A DNA stretch of 7,133 nt from Candidatus Latescibacterota bacterium (GTDB lineage Bacteria > JAAXHH01 > JABIQT01), in NCBI GenBank assembly GCA_018667995.1, contig JABIQT010001117.1, forward strand, positions 1-7,133, written 5' to 3'. Each line of letters begins with the position of its first letter. The stretch's first letter is position 1. Both the position numbers and the translations under genes were made by a program. The notes beneath the pieces are model-generated. The model did not search any database and was not told the DNA's origin. It worked only from the letters and a program-made list of their open reading frames with translations. Below are positions 1 to 6,552 of this stretch, piece after piece.

Positions 1-377
1 AATGTGAGTGCGAACCCGATGGCGAAAGCCGATCCGCCTATAATACCTCCGAGAAGTACACCGCCCAGAATGCTCGCCATAACTTCGACACTGGCCATGC
101 CGAATAATTCAAAAACGACCCAGAATATCCCCAGCAGCATTGATGTCATAGCAAGGGGCATTAGGTAGAGATTACGATACGCTGCTACTCTGAGCGTACG
201 AATCAAAGCTGTCAGACCGGTGGTACCGTATAGGTCCGGGTCAGACTGGTATAGATAATGGATCAGGCGCGCGGGCTGGAAGTAAATCCATTTCAGAAGC
301 ATTCCGTAGTGACGGATATTGAGTGGATTGACCGTGTCGGGCAGGGAAGGACCGGAATAGGTAGGAAAGGTGAACAT
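1..377 (-). CDS. Unrecognised membrane protein, N-terminal part (runs off left edge)
   Basis: An open frame begins at ATG 377-375 and continues without a stop to the window edge, giving 125 codons. A purine-rich GAGAGGA lies 9 bases upstream of the ATG, which supports this start. The visible protein opens with about 70 soluble, aromatic-rich residues (MFTFPTYSGPSLPDTVNPLN, then RHYGMLLKWIYFQPARLIHY). Two strongly hydrophobic segments follow, at about residues 71-93 and 98-124. The second contains paired glycines at 105-106, 110-111 and 114-115, a glycine-zipper pattern typical of tightly packed membrane helices. There is no cleavable signal peptide at the N-terminus, so the soluble head probably stays cytoplasmic. 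I do not recognise the family. Codon use looks coding and the hydrophobic pattern is coherent. The C-terminal part is outside the window, so total length and function are unknown. It is codirectional with the operon to its right but more than 400 bases away from it. Confidence 0.7.
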   Translation of the reverse strand, partial: MFTFPTYSGPSLPDTVNPLNIRHYGMLLKWIYFQPARLIHYLYQSDPDLYGTTGLTALIRTLRVAAYRNLYLMPLAMTSMLLGIFWVVFELFGMASVEVMASILGGVLLGGIIGGSAFAIGFALT

Positions 378-386
378 CTCGTTTTA

Positions 387-393
387 TCCTCTC
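387..393 (-). promoter_or_regulatory. Ribosome binding site of the left-edge membrane protein
   Basis: GAGAGGA on the minus strand, 9 bases from the ATG at 377. It is the main evidence that the left-edge frame starts here rather than being part of a longer overlapping frame. Confidence 0.6.
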
Positions 394-721
394 GAAGCGC
401 CCGACACCGTGTATTTCGCATGTGGAATAGGATACCGCTTGATGATGCAGGCTATTTTTAGAGGGGACAGCCCGATCATTAGACCGGTGTCCGAGTAGCC
501 AGGAATCAACAGCGGCAGGTATTCTCGTAGGACATGCGACTATGTCGATTGCACTTTTCATATTTTTGAGCCAGGAATCGTCCGGAACAGGCCGGGTAGG
601 ACCTGCCAATTGGCGTACCTGTCGCTTTCGAATTTCGGTAAACGATACAGAAGGCACGGCAATTGATACTTATTCAGTTGTTAATGTCTACTTGAGATAG
701 CTTCAGGCGACCGTAACATCA

Positions 722-749
722 CCTATAATATATATTTACGGATTTTCAA
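722..749 (-). promoter_or_regulatory. Weak candidate promoter reading toward the left-edge gene
   Basis: On the minus strand TTGAAA (749-744) is followed after 16 bases by TATAGG (727-722), inside an AT-rich patch. The -10 box is a poor match (4 of 6), and the start codon it would serve is about 340 bases away. The plus strand of the same patch contains a perfect TATAAT (724-729) without a good -35. AT-rich DNA produces such matches easily, so the assignment is tentative. Confidence 0.2.
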
Positions 750-809
750 TAGATAGTCAAGGGGTTCGGTGCTTTTTTTTCGTTTGGTGTCAGTTTTATT
801 CGTTTTGAC

Positions 810-2393
810 TCATATCATCATCTGTTCATAGGGGCCCAGGTCAGTGTCTTGACCCCTATTGAAGTGTCGTCCCTTCAGGTACTTTATCTCCACTTCCACA
901 TCCCTGAGGTAGATCGCGGGCAACGTATCCGGGTCGTCCTCCAAAAGGACTATCTGTAGATTGTTTGCCCCCTGCACAGGCCAATGATTCTGGTCCAGTC
1001 GCCAAATGAACCAGTACCCGGAACCTGTACGGTACCGCGGGGCCTTCATGCGGTACATTTCGTTGATAATCCGTGCCGACGAATCGGGCAGTTCCTGGCC
1101 GTTGAGCCGGAATGATAACCTGACCTTTTCCGTCACGTTCATGACTCTCATGCGGATTATCACTTCATGGATGCGGTGCGCCCCGCCCCAGCGGGAAAGA
1201 TCATCGCTGATGGAGAAAAGAATATCTGCTCTGCCCTTAGCGGACAAGTCAGCCGGAACCTGCATGGACAGACCGGGTTCTAATGAGGGTTGACCGTATC
1301 GTCCCGTCTCCGTTGGCAGATAATAGTATTTATCCTGGGTGGCCATGATGTCTGGATGGGGCAGCTCGCGCAGCTTCTCATAAAACGTGGATTCGTAGGG
1401 CCAATTGCCGAACCAGTGACCGAGATAAAGGCCGTCAATGCCCTGTTCCCAGTAGTTGCACGCCGCGGCACGCACGATTTCAATCGGCGCCTCCTGGAGT
1501 CTATCAGAATCCACGTGGCTCTGAATAGTGCCGTGAACCCTGCACGGGTAGCCGTGAGCGGCCTGCACCAGCGATCGGAAGTTAGCCATGGTGTCGACCA
1601 GCTCTGGCCCCGAGAAGGTCTGCCCCACCAGCACATCGACGATGGCTTCCTTTATCCACGTCTTAACGTCGAGCCCTACGGACATACAGCCGTCGACGTT
1701 GGCAGGTACACGAATCACCAGCTCGCGATCGGCTCCGCTGGCCTTTACGGCCCCATGGACGCGCCGTACCCAGGCGGTCATTATCTCGCACCCGCTTGCA
1801 ATCTCATCGGGATGGAAATAGTACGGGAAATAGTTTAGCTGGAGCTCAAAGCCATCGATATCATATCGAAGTAGCGTATCCTCAATGAGTGCAAACCGTT
1901 CCTCGCGCACTTCTTCATGCTTGAAATCAAGGCATGTGAGACCGGGAAATGACGGGTCAATCCCTCCCATGCCCCCGATTTCCAGGTGTTGATTTTCGAA
2001 CCGAAAGTTCGAGCAACGCACGTCTTCATCGCGGGGTCCTCGGCCCTGCTGGACAAGAAGTGTGGGATAGATCAACATCCCTTTTTCATGTGCCCGTTGA
2101 CTCATAATAGTGAGAGGATCCTCCACCTCGTCAATGAGATGACGAGCGTTCTGGTTGGCACGCCTGAATATGAGATGGGGCCATTTCTCCACATTGTCTC
2201 CCCACAATTCGCCAACTGTGGTGTCATGTAGTACGGTGCGTCCATCGCCAAGGCAGAACATGATGGCCTGAATCGGCGTACCTACAAGTTCATCAACCCC
2301 GGCTTCGTATTCCTCGCGCTGAATGGGAGGCTCGTACATATAGATAAGTGGATGGCGGCCATCGTGGTAGAACATCATGGTAGGCTGTGCCAA
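810..2393 (-). CDS. Putative glycoside-hydrolase-like TIM-barrel protein with C-terminal beta domain
   Basis: The product is 527 residues with no signal peptide or membrane segment, so it is probably cytosolic. Translation starts at TTG 2393-2391, chosen because a perfect AAGGAGG lies 6 bases upstream; the next in-frame ATG (residue 6) would be 21 bases away. Residues 1 to about 345 read like a (beta/alpha)8 barrel of the family-10-like glycosyl hydrolase type: a strand MLIYPTLLV near 106-114, YDIDGFELQLNY at 177-188 followed by aromatic and His/Asp/Glu residues, and GIDGLYLGHWFG at 318-329. E183 and D197/E198 are plausible active-site acids, but I cannot assign catalytic roles. Residues of about 376-505 alternate hydrophobic and polar residues like a beta-sandwich. 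It lies 19 bases downstream of the substrate-binding protein gene, so the two are almost certainly cotranscribed. A sugar-processing role is inferred from fold resemblance only; another TIM-barrel enzyme is possible. Confidence 0.6.
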   Translation of the reverse strand: MAQPTMMFYHDGRHPLIYMYEPPIQREEYEAGVDELVGTPIQAIMFCLGDGRTVLHDTTVGELWGDNVEKWPHLIFRRANQNARHLIDEVEDPLTIMSQRAHEKGMLIYPTLLVQQGRGPRDEDVRCSNFRFENQHLEIGGMGGIDPSFPGLTCLDFKHEEVREERFALIEDTLLRYDIDGFELQLNYFPYYFHPDEIASGCEIMTAWVRRVHGAVKASGADRELVIRVPANVDGCMSVGLDVKTWIKEAIVDVLVGQTFSGPELVDTMANFRSLVQAAHGYPCRVHGTIQSHVDSDRLQEAPIEIVRAAACNYWEQGIDGLYLGHWFGNWPYESTFYEKLRELPHPDIMATQDKYYYLPTETGRYGQPSLEPGLSMQVPADLSAKGRADILFSISDDLSRWGGAHRIHEVIIRMRVMNVTEKVRLSFRLNGQELPDSSARIINEMYRMKAPRYRTGSGYWFIWRLDQNHWPVQGANNLQIVLLEDDPDTLPAIYLRDVEVEIKYLKGRHFNRGQDTDLGPYEQMMI

Positions 2394-2399
2394 GGGGAT

Positions 2400-2406
2400 C
2401 CTCCTT
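2400..2406 (-). promoter_or_regulatory. Perfect Shine-Dalgarno deciding a TTG start
   Basis: AAGGAGG on the minus strand, 6 bases before TTG 2393-2391. It lies wholly inside the 19-base gap after the stop codon of the binding-protein gene (TAA 2415-2413). Initiation on the second gene can therefore be efficient despite TTG and may be coupled to termination on the first. Confidence 0.8.
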
Positions 2407-2412
2407 GATTGG

Positions 2413-4089
2413 TTATTCTATATTGGAACCGATGTAGACGTCCATGTAGCCCGTGTTGTTTCCCCAAAATGGAAAGAATCCGTTCTTGTCGCGCTTGATT
2501 CCCTTTATCCAGGGCTTACGCAGGGAGGCAATCTTATCATAGTAAATGAAGGCGGCGCCTGCATCTTCTGCCAGGATCTTTTCAGCCTTTTGATAAAGCC
2601 CAATTCGCCGATCCGGATCCATCTCTGAGGCCGCTTGATCAACCAGGGCATCAAATGATTTATTCGCCCATGGATGGCGACTATATCCCTTTGGCTGAGA
2701 ATGCCATACCATTGATAGCATATTGTTGGGATCCGGATAATCATAATGGTACTGAATCAGGCTCATGGGAATCTGCCACTGGAATTGGGCCGCCCGATAG
2801 GCGCTTCGCTCGACTACGCGGATATCCAGATTGATATTCAGATTCTGCTTTAGCATCTGCTGAAGAGCCTGGGCCGTAATCTGGTTGTCGATTCTGTTTA
2901 TCCAAAGTTCTTGTCTTGGAAAACCCCTGCCATTGGCATATCCGGCCTCTGCGAGAAGCTCACGTGCCCTTTTTACATCGAACCGTTGCAGGTCGTCGAA
3001 TCTTCCGTCCGAATATCCCGGGAACCCGGGCGGCAACATGGTGTATGCGGGTTCCGCCATTCCCTGAAGTACCACACGGCAGATCAACTCACGATCGATG
3101 GCATGTGCGATAGCCCGCCGAACGCGGACGTCGCCGAATGGGGCCACGTTCGGATCAAAGAACAGGTAGTTTGTTTCGAAGTCCGGACTGATGTCCAGTT
3201 CATGACGGAGCTGGGGATGTGAGCTGATACGTGGAAGATCTACAGGCGTAAGCAGTTGATAGTCGACCTCATTGTTCTCGTAGGCCAAGGTCCCACCAGC
3301 CATCAGATCTGTATTTGTGAAGATACCAACTATTCGCTCCAGATATGCCTTGTGGGGACCATTGTATAATGGGTCCAGGACAAATTCGAATTTGGTGCCG
3401 TGGAGCCATGAATCCAATTTGAAAGTCGAGTTGCTTACGCAATTCTCAGCCTCCGTCCATCTTGGCCCATATTTTTCGACCTGCCAGGAAGGAACGGGAC
3501 CCGACGTGGGGAATGAGGCGATTAGTGGGATGTAGGGACATGGCCTCTCCGTAGTTATTACAAATGTGTAATCATCGATGGCCTCCAGGCCTAGTTTGTC
3601 TGCATCCTTCAATTGTCCCTGATTGAAAGCTTGAGCGCCCTTAATATCATAGTAAAGAGAGGCATTCACATTGGCGCTGGCAGGATCTACTATTCGCACA
3701 TAGGTATAAACAAAGTCGTGTGCCGTTACGGAACGGCCATCGCTCCACTTTGCGCCACGCCTCAGGTGGAAGGTCCACTGATGCCCATCATCCGAGACCT
3801 CCCAGCTATCCGCCGCCGCCGCCGTGAGTTCGTTGTTTTCATCCAGCCTCGTTAGGCCCTCGAATGAGAATACGGCGCCACCGGCCTGATATACCGCAAT
3901 ACTAATATCTAATGTGGTCGGTTCCTGGAGTAGAAAACGGTACGTCTGTCGTTCCAGAGGGGCGGCGTCTGACGGCATGGTCTTGCCAACCGTATTGGTT
4001 ATCACCTGAGCTGAATAGACATTTACTGCAATGCTCGAAGATAAAATCAGGAGACCGACAATGAGCCTTTTTCCTGGCACATACAGCAT
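2413..4089 (-). CDS. Oligopeptide-type ABC transporter substrate-binding protein (SBP family 5, OppA-like)
   Basis: The product is 558 residues, the usual length of OppA/DppA-type receptors. The N-terminus has a Sec-type signal: K7-R8, a hydrophobic core at 9-22, and a likely cut after VYS or VYSA near residue 26-27. There is no lipobox cysteine, so it should be a soluble periplasmic or released receptor. The family 5 signature is clear at 92-130: AADSWEVSDDG, then WTFHLRRGAKWSDG and TAHDF. Other conserved blocks are STFKLDSW (221-228), DVRVRRAIAHAIDR (320-333) and DYPDPNNM (450-457). C184 and C217 could form a disulfide. The end (SLRKPWIKGIKRD, 522-534) resembles OppA more than nickel- or sugar-binding members. 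The ATG at 4089 has AAGGA 9 bases upstream. It is first in its operon, ahead of the TIM-barrel gene, and divergent from the racemase-like gene. No permease or ATPase genes accompany it here. The family also carries non-peptide ligands, so substrate is open. Confidence 0.92.
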   Translation of the reverse strand: MLYVPGKRLIVGLLILSSSIAVNVYSAQVITNTVGKTMPSDAAPLERQTYRFLLQEPTTLDISIAVYQAGGAVFSFEGLTRLDENNELTAAAADSWEVSDDGHQWTFHLRRGAKWSDGRSVTAHDFVYTYVRIVDPASANVNASLYYDIKGAQAFNQGQLKDADKLGLEAIDDYTFVITTERPCPYIPLIASFPTSGPVPSWQVEKYGPRWTEAENCVSNSTFKLDSWLHGTKFEFVLDPLYNGPHKAYLERIVGIFTNTDLMAGGTLAYENNEVDYQLLTPVDLPRISSHPQLRHELDISPDFETNYLFFDPNVAPFGDVRVRRAIAHAIDRELICRVVLQGMAEPAYTMLPPGFPGYSDGRFDDLQRFDVKRARELLAEAGYANGRGFPRQELWINRIDNQITAQALQQMLKQNLNINLDIRVVERSAYRAAQFQWQIPMSLIQYHYDYPDPNNMLSMVWHSQPKGYSRHPWANKSFDALVDQAASEMDPDRRIGLYQKAEKILAEDAGAAFIYYDKIASLRKPWIKGIKRDKNGFFPFWGNNTGYMDVYIGSNIE

Positions 4090-4143
4090 ATCATTGCGTC
4101 CTTGTCCGGTTGTGGGAGACGAGATGTCCGTGAATTAGTTGAG

Positions 4144-4155
4144 GTTATCCATAAC
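4144..4155. repeat. 12-base dyad next to the leftward -10 box (possible operator)
   Basis: GTTAT-CC-ATAAC is a perfect inverted repeat with a 2-base centre. It directly abuts the leftward -10 hexamer (4156-4161) and covers the predicted transcription start. That is a typical place for a repressor to act. The two-base centre argues against an RNA hairpin. A 5+5 dyad is short enough to occur by chance, so position is the only reason to list it. Confidence 0.3.
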
Positions 4156-4183
4156 ACTATAAACGGCTCGTTCCAGGAATCAA
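4156..4183 (-). promoter_or_regulatory. Candidate sigma-70-type promoter for the binding-protein operon
   Basis: On the minus strand TTGATT (4183-4178) is separated by 16 bases from TATAGT (4161-4156), matching consensus at 4 of 6 and 5 of 6 positions. Transcription would begin near 4149 and leave a leader of about 60 bases before the ATG at 4089. Confidence 0.45.
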
Positions 4184-4229
4184 GAGATAGCTGCTTGAAA
4201 ACACGTGGCCATACTTTCTCGCATATCGA

Positions 4230-4258
4230 TTGCCGGCGGAACGATGGTCTGTTATATT
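4230..4258 (+). promoter_or_regulatory. Candidate sigma-70-type promoter for the racemase-like/amidohydrolase operon
   Basis: TTGCCG (4230-4235), a 17-base spacer, then TATATT (4253-4258), matching consensus at 4 of 6 and 5 of 6 positions. Transcription would begin near 4265, about 45 bases before the GTG start at 4309. It lies back to back with the leftward promoter, with 46 bases between the two -35 boxes, room for one shared regulator site. Confidence 0.45.
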
Positions 4259-4296
4259 GCGGTTCGATTATTCGAAAAGCACGCAGTTCTCAGATC

Positions 4297-4302
4297 AAGG
4301 AG
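4297..4302 (+). promoter_or_regulatory. Shine-Dalgarno deciding a GTG start
   Basis: AAGGAG lies 6 bases before GTG 4309-4311. It fixes the start of the racemase-like gene well downstream of the most distal in-frame ATG (4102), whose leading stretch overlaps both candidate promoters. Confidence 0.8.
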
Positions 4303-4308
4303 TGCCCT

Positions 4309-5415
4309 GTGACGATTTCTGATGTCACTGTAGAACGATACACCTGGCCGAAGCCAAAACCCATCCGAAATGGCAAGTACACCTACGCAACGGTGGGACT
4401 GAATCTGGTCAATGTACATACGGACGAAGGCGTTTCGGGCATAGGGTGGGCGGGCGGCACCGCCGCGGGAAGGCCGGGAGAAATCGTATCCGCCTTGGTT
4501 GAGCACTACAAGCAGGCTCTGATAGGTGAGGATCCATTCGATTATCGGCGGCACTGGGATGCCATGTGGGAGCCCAAGATCGTAGGTCGGCGGGGCATGT
4601 CCACACAGGTTCTGAGTGCCATCGACATTGCCTTGTGGGATCTTATGGGAAAAATCCTTAAAAAGCCCGTGCACAAGCTTCTGGGCGGATTCCGGAATCG
4701 AATTCCCACCTATATCGCAGGCGGGTATTACGAGGAGGGGAAGGGGTTGAAGGAGCTCGCTCAGGAGATGGAGGACAGTCTTAGTCTGGGGGCACGAGCT
4801 GTTAAAATGAAAATCGGCGGGGTGACCATTGGGGAAGATGTTGAACGGGTGCGTGTGGTGCGTGAAACAATAGGTCCGGATATCAAGCTGATGGTGGACG
4901 CTAACAACGCCTATGCAGCCTATGAAGCCATAGATATCGCGCGAAAGATAGAGCCCTACGACATTTTCTGGCTCGAGGAGCCGGTAGCTCCTGACGATTA
5001 CGAGGGACATGCGCGGGTAGGTCAGTCTACACCCATACCCGTTGCGACGGGCGAGAATGAATATACGCGATATGGATTCCGCGATCTCATATCGCATCAT
5101 TCTGCAGATATCCTAAACGCGGACGCGCAGATCCTCGGTGGGATTACGGAGTTTATGCAGGTATCCGCCCTGGCCGCCGCCCATGATCTCCGCATCGCGC
5201 CTCACGGTGCTCAAGAAATTCATATTCATCTGGTTACGGCCATTTCCAACGGCTTAATCCTGGAGTTCTACAGGGAAACTGTGGATCCACTTCGCGGTAA
5301 GATATTCAAGAATCCACTTACTATTGACAAAGACGGCTGCACAACTGTTCCGGACCGTCCCGGACTGGGTGTTGAGCCGAACTACGAGTTGTTGAACGCC
5401 TACCGGGTTGGTTAG
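4309..5415 (+). CDS. Mandelate racemase/muconate lactonizing enzyme family protein (enolase superfamily)
   Basis: Read from GTG 4309 the protein is 368 residues, the usual family length. The open frame extends upstream to ATG 4102, but those 69 codons lack family resemblance and cover promoter-like DNA. The N-terminal capping domain covers about 1-125 and the barrel about 130-345. Visible catalytic residues: K166-x-K168 (VKMKIGG), metal ligands D197 (VDANN), E223 (WLEEP) and E249 (GENE), the D272/H299 pair (NADAQ; APHG) and E319 (LEF). Every one lies exactly two positions after the known mandelate racemase residue (164, 166, 195, 221, 247, 270, 297, 317). This places it in the mandelate racemase subgroup, whose members abstract a proton next to a carboxylate on Mg2+; most are acid-sugar dehydratases, some racemases. 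It is cytosolic. The substrate is not readable. It is first of two genes, followed closely by the amidohydrolase, and divergent from the binding-protein operon. Confidence 0.93.
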   Translation: MTISDVTVERYTWPKPKPIRNGKYTYATVGLNLVNVHTDEGVSGIGWAGGTAAGRPGEIVSALVEHYKQALIGEDPFDYRRHWDAMWEPKIVGRRGMSTQVLSAIDIALWDLMGKILKKPVHKLLGGFRNRIPTYIAGGYYEEGKGLKELAQEMEDSLSLGARAVKMKIGGVTIGEDVERVRVVRETIGPDIKLMVDANNAYAAYEAIDIARKIEPYDIFWLEEPVAPDDYEGHARVGQSTPIPVATGENEYTRYGFRDLISHHSADILNADAQILGGITEFMQVSALAAAHDLRIAPHGAQEIHIHLVTAISNGLILEFYRETVDPLRGKIFKNPLTIDKDGCTTVPDRPGLGVEPNYELLNAYRVG

Positions 5416-5423
5416 GCTAATAT

Positions 5424-5428
5424 GGAGG
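5424..5428 (+). promoter_or_regulatory. Shine-Dalgarno supporting a GTG start inside the longer frame
   Basis: GGAGG overlaps the most upstream ATG (5422) and lies 5 bases before GTG 5434-5436 in the same frame. The ATG itself has only a weak TAGG before it. The GTG start also gives the usual family N-terminus (a short lead into YDLIIYAGRV). Confidence 0.55.
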
Positions 5429-5433
5429 CTTAC

Positions 5434-6552
5434 GTGTTTGACTATGATTTGATCATCTATGCCGGCCGAGTGTTCTGTGAGGACACAGGTCTTGATGGGC
5501 CGGGAGCGGTTGCGATTGTGGGAGACAGGGTTGTGGAATCGGGAGCAGGCATAGCCGGATCGGCGAAGCAGACATTACGGTTTCCTGATGCGGTACTTCT
5601 CCCGGGATTGATTGATATGCATGCCCACCCCGGGCTACCCGAAACGCGCTATGGTGTGGATCCAGATGTAGAATTTCTGCGACGAGGCGTAACAACTGTG
5701 TTATCGCAAGGGGATGCTGGGGCGGGAGATCTCGATGAATATCTGGAAAAGGTGATAGCGGTGAGCAAAACACGCGTGCTCCTTGCTCTGAATCTTTCCA
5801 GAACCGGTGAAAAGAATCCCATTGCTAACATGGAATCGATCGATGATGCCGATACAAAGGCCTGTATTGCCGCGATCGAGTCAGGCGGAGATGCCATCTG
5901 GGGAATATCGTTCAACACAGGTACACATAATCCAGTAGATCCCCACGAGGTGATGGATCGCGGTCTTAGTGTGGCCGAGGCCACCGACAGTCCCATATTA
6001 TTTGGGAGCCGACAAGCTTCGGATTGGTCTCTGGATGACCAGCTCGCCCTTCTGCGGCCTGGTGACATCCTGACGTACTGCTTCAATGGTCGACCGGAAA
6101 ATCTCCTGGAAGACGGAGCCGTCAGGACAGGCGTGCTTGCCGCGAGCGATCGTGGGATCCGGTTTGATGTGGGGCACGGGATGGCATCCTTCAGTTATAG
6201 CATCGCCGAACCTTGTATCGAACAAGGATTCTGGCCTGATACCATATCCTCTGACCAATATCGCGAGCACACTGGTAGTGTACCACAACATGATCTCCCG
6301 CGTACCTTGTCCAAGTTAATTGCGGCGGGTATGCCCGAAGAGGATGCTTTTGCGAGAGTCACCTCACGTCCGGCTGAACTACTCGGTCTGAGCGAGGAGA
6401 TTGGTACGTTGATGCCGGGGGCCTGTGCAGACCTTGCTGTACTGAAATACAACGAAAGAGCGTCGTCGTTAGAGGACGTCGACGGCGTCAAAAAGCAGGG
6501 AGGCTGCTGGGAACCAGTGGCGACAGTCAGAGCAGGTGAGGTGGTATCCTGA
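5434..6552 (+). CDS. Amidohydrolase family protein, EF_0837/AHA_3915 deacetylase-like, with altered metal site
   Basis: From GTG 5434 the protein is 372 residues; an ATG at 5422 would add four. It is cytosolic, with no signal peptide. The order matches amidohydrolase/deacetylase proteins: N-terminal beta part (DLIIYAGRV), PGLIDMHAHPG with H63 and H65, RRGVTTVLSQGDAGAG, LNLSRTG at 119-125, DVGHGMASFSY around H248, DTISSD with D274, TSRPAELLGL at 310-319 and GACADLAVL at 329-337. Relatives hydrolyse amide bonds of small N-acyl compounds with one or two metals. Here the strand-4 position usually holding the carboxylated Lys reads GISFN (S159), the strand-5 His position reads PILFGS (G191), and the strand-6 His position reads LTYCFNG (Y215). 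HxH and the strand-8 Asp remain, so one metal could still bind, but classical binuclear hydrolysis looks unlikely. It begins 18 bases after the stop of the racemase-like gene (6 from ATG 5422), so the two are cotranscribed. Family call is firm; activity is not. Confidence 0.85.
   Translation: MFDYDLIIYAGRVFCEDTGLDGPGAVAIVGDRVVESGAGIAGSAKQTLRFPDAVLLPGLIDMHAHPGLPETRYGVDPDVEFLRRGVTTVLSQGDAGAGDLDEYLEKVIAVSKTRVLLALNLSRTGEKNPIANMESIDDADTKACIAAIESGGDAIWGISFNTGTHNPVDPHEVMDRGLSVAEATDSPILFGSRQASDWSLDDQLALLRPGDILTYCFNGRPENLLEDGAVRTGVLAASDRGIRFDVGHGMASFSYSIAEPCIEQGFWPDTISSDQYREHTGSVPQHDLPRTLSKLIAAGMPEEDAFARVTSRPAELLGLSEEIGTLMPGACADLAVLKYNERASSLEDVDGVKKQGGCWEPVATVRAGEVVS

Larger units (their letters stand above)
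378..809. other. 432-base gap without a convincing gene
   Basis: No frame here has both a ribosome binding site and protein-like composition. A minus-strand frame beginning with GTG at 657 is open into the left-edge gene, but it has no Shine-Dalgarno sequence, reads as low-quality protein and overlaps the better-supported frame. The right part (about 720-810) is AT-rich. It contains an 8-base T-run on the plus strand at 773-780 with no stem before it, a possible minus-strand promoter at 722-749, and a 6-base inverted repeat CCGTAA/TTACGG (711-716 and 736-741). A perfect 10-base palindrome GCCAATTGGC lies at 605-614; one that short is expected several times by chance in a window this size. No clear intrinsic terminator for the upstream operon is visible. 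Confidence 0.5.

Noticed and set aside
605-614. Perfect palindrome GCCAATTGGC
   Set aside because: Ten-base palindromes are expected about seven times in 7 kb, and this one is not next to a convincing promoter or start.
241-657. Minus-strand frame of 138 codons starting with GTG
   Set aside because: It has no ribosome binding site, has poor protein-like composition and overlaps the better-supported membrane-protein frame in another frame.
773-780. T-run that could end a plus-strand terminator
   Set aside because: No stem precedes it on the plus strand, and no plus-strand gene ends nearby. For the minus-strand operon it reads as an A-run.
839-854. GGTCA/TGACC inverted repeat at the end of the TIM-barrel gene
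   Set aside because: It is a 5-base stem inside coding sequence without a T-run; it is expected by chance.
4102-4308. N-terminal extension of the racemase-like gene from ATG 4102
   Set aside because: No Shine-Dalgarno sequence precedes the ATG, the extra 69 residues do not resemble the family, and the stretch covers both candidate promoters. GTG 4309 with AAGGAG gives the standard length.
4252-5100. Long minus-strand frame opposite the racemase-like gene
   Set aside because: It is the antisense shadow of a gene with complete catalytic motifs; its translation has no recognisable domain.
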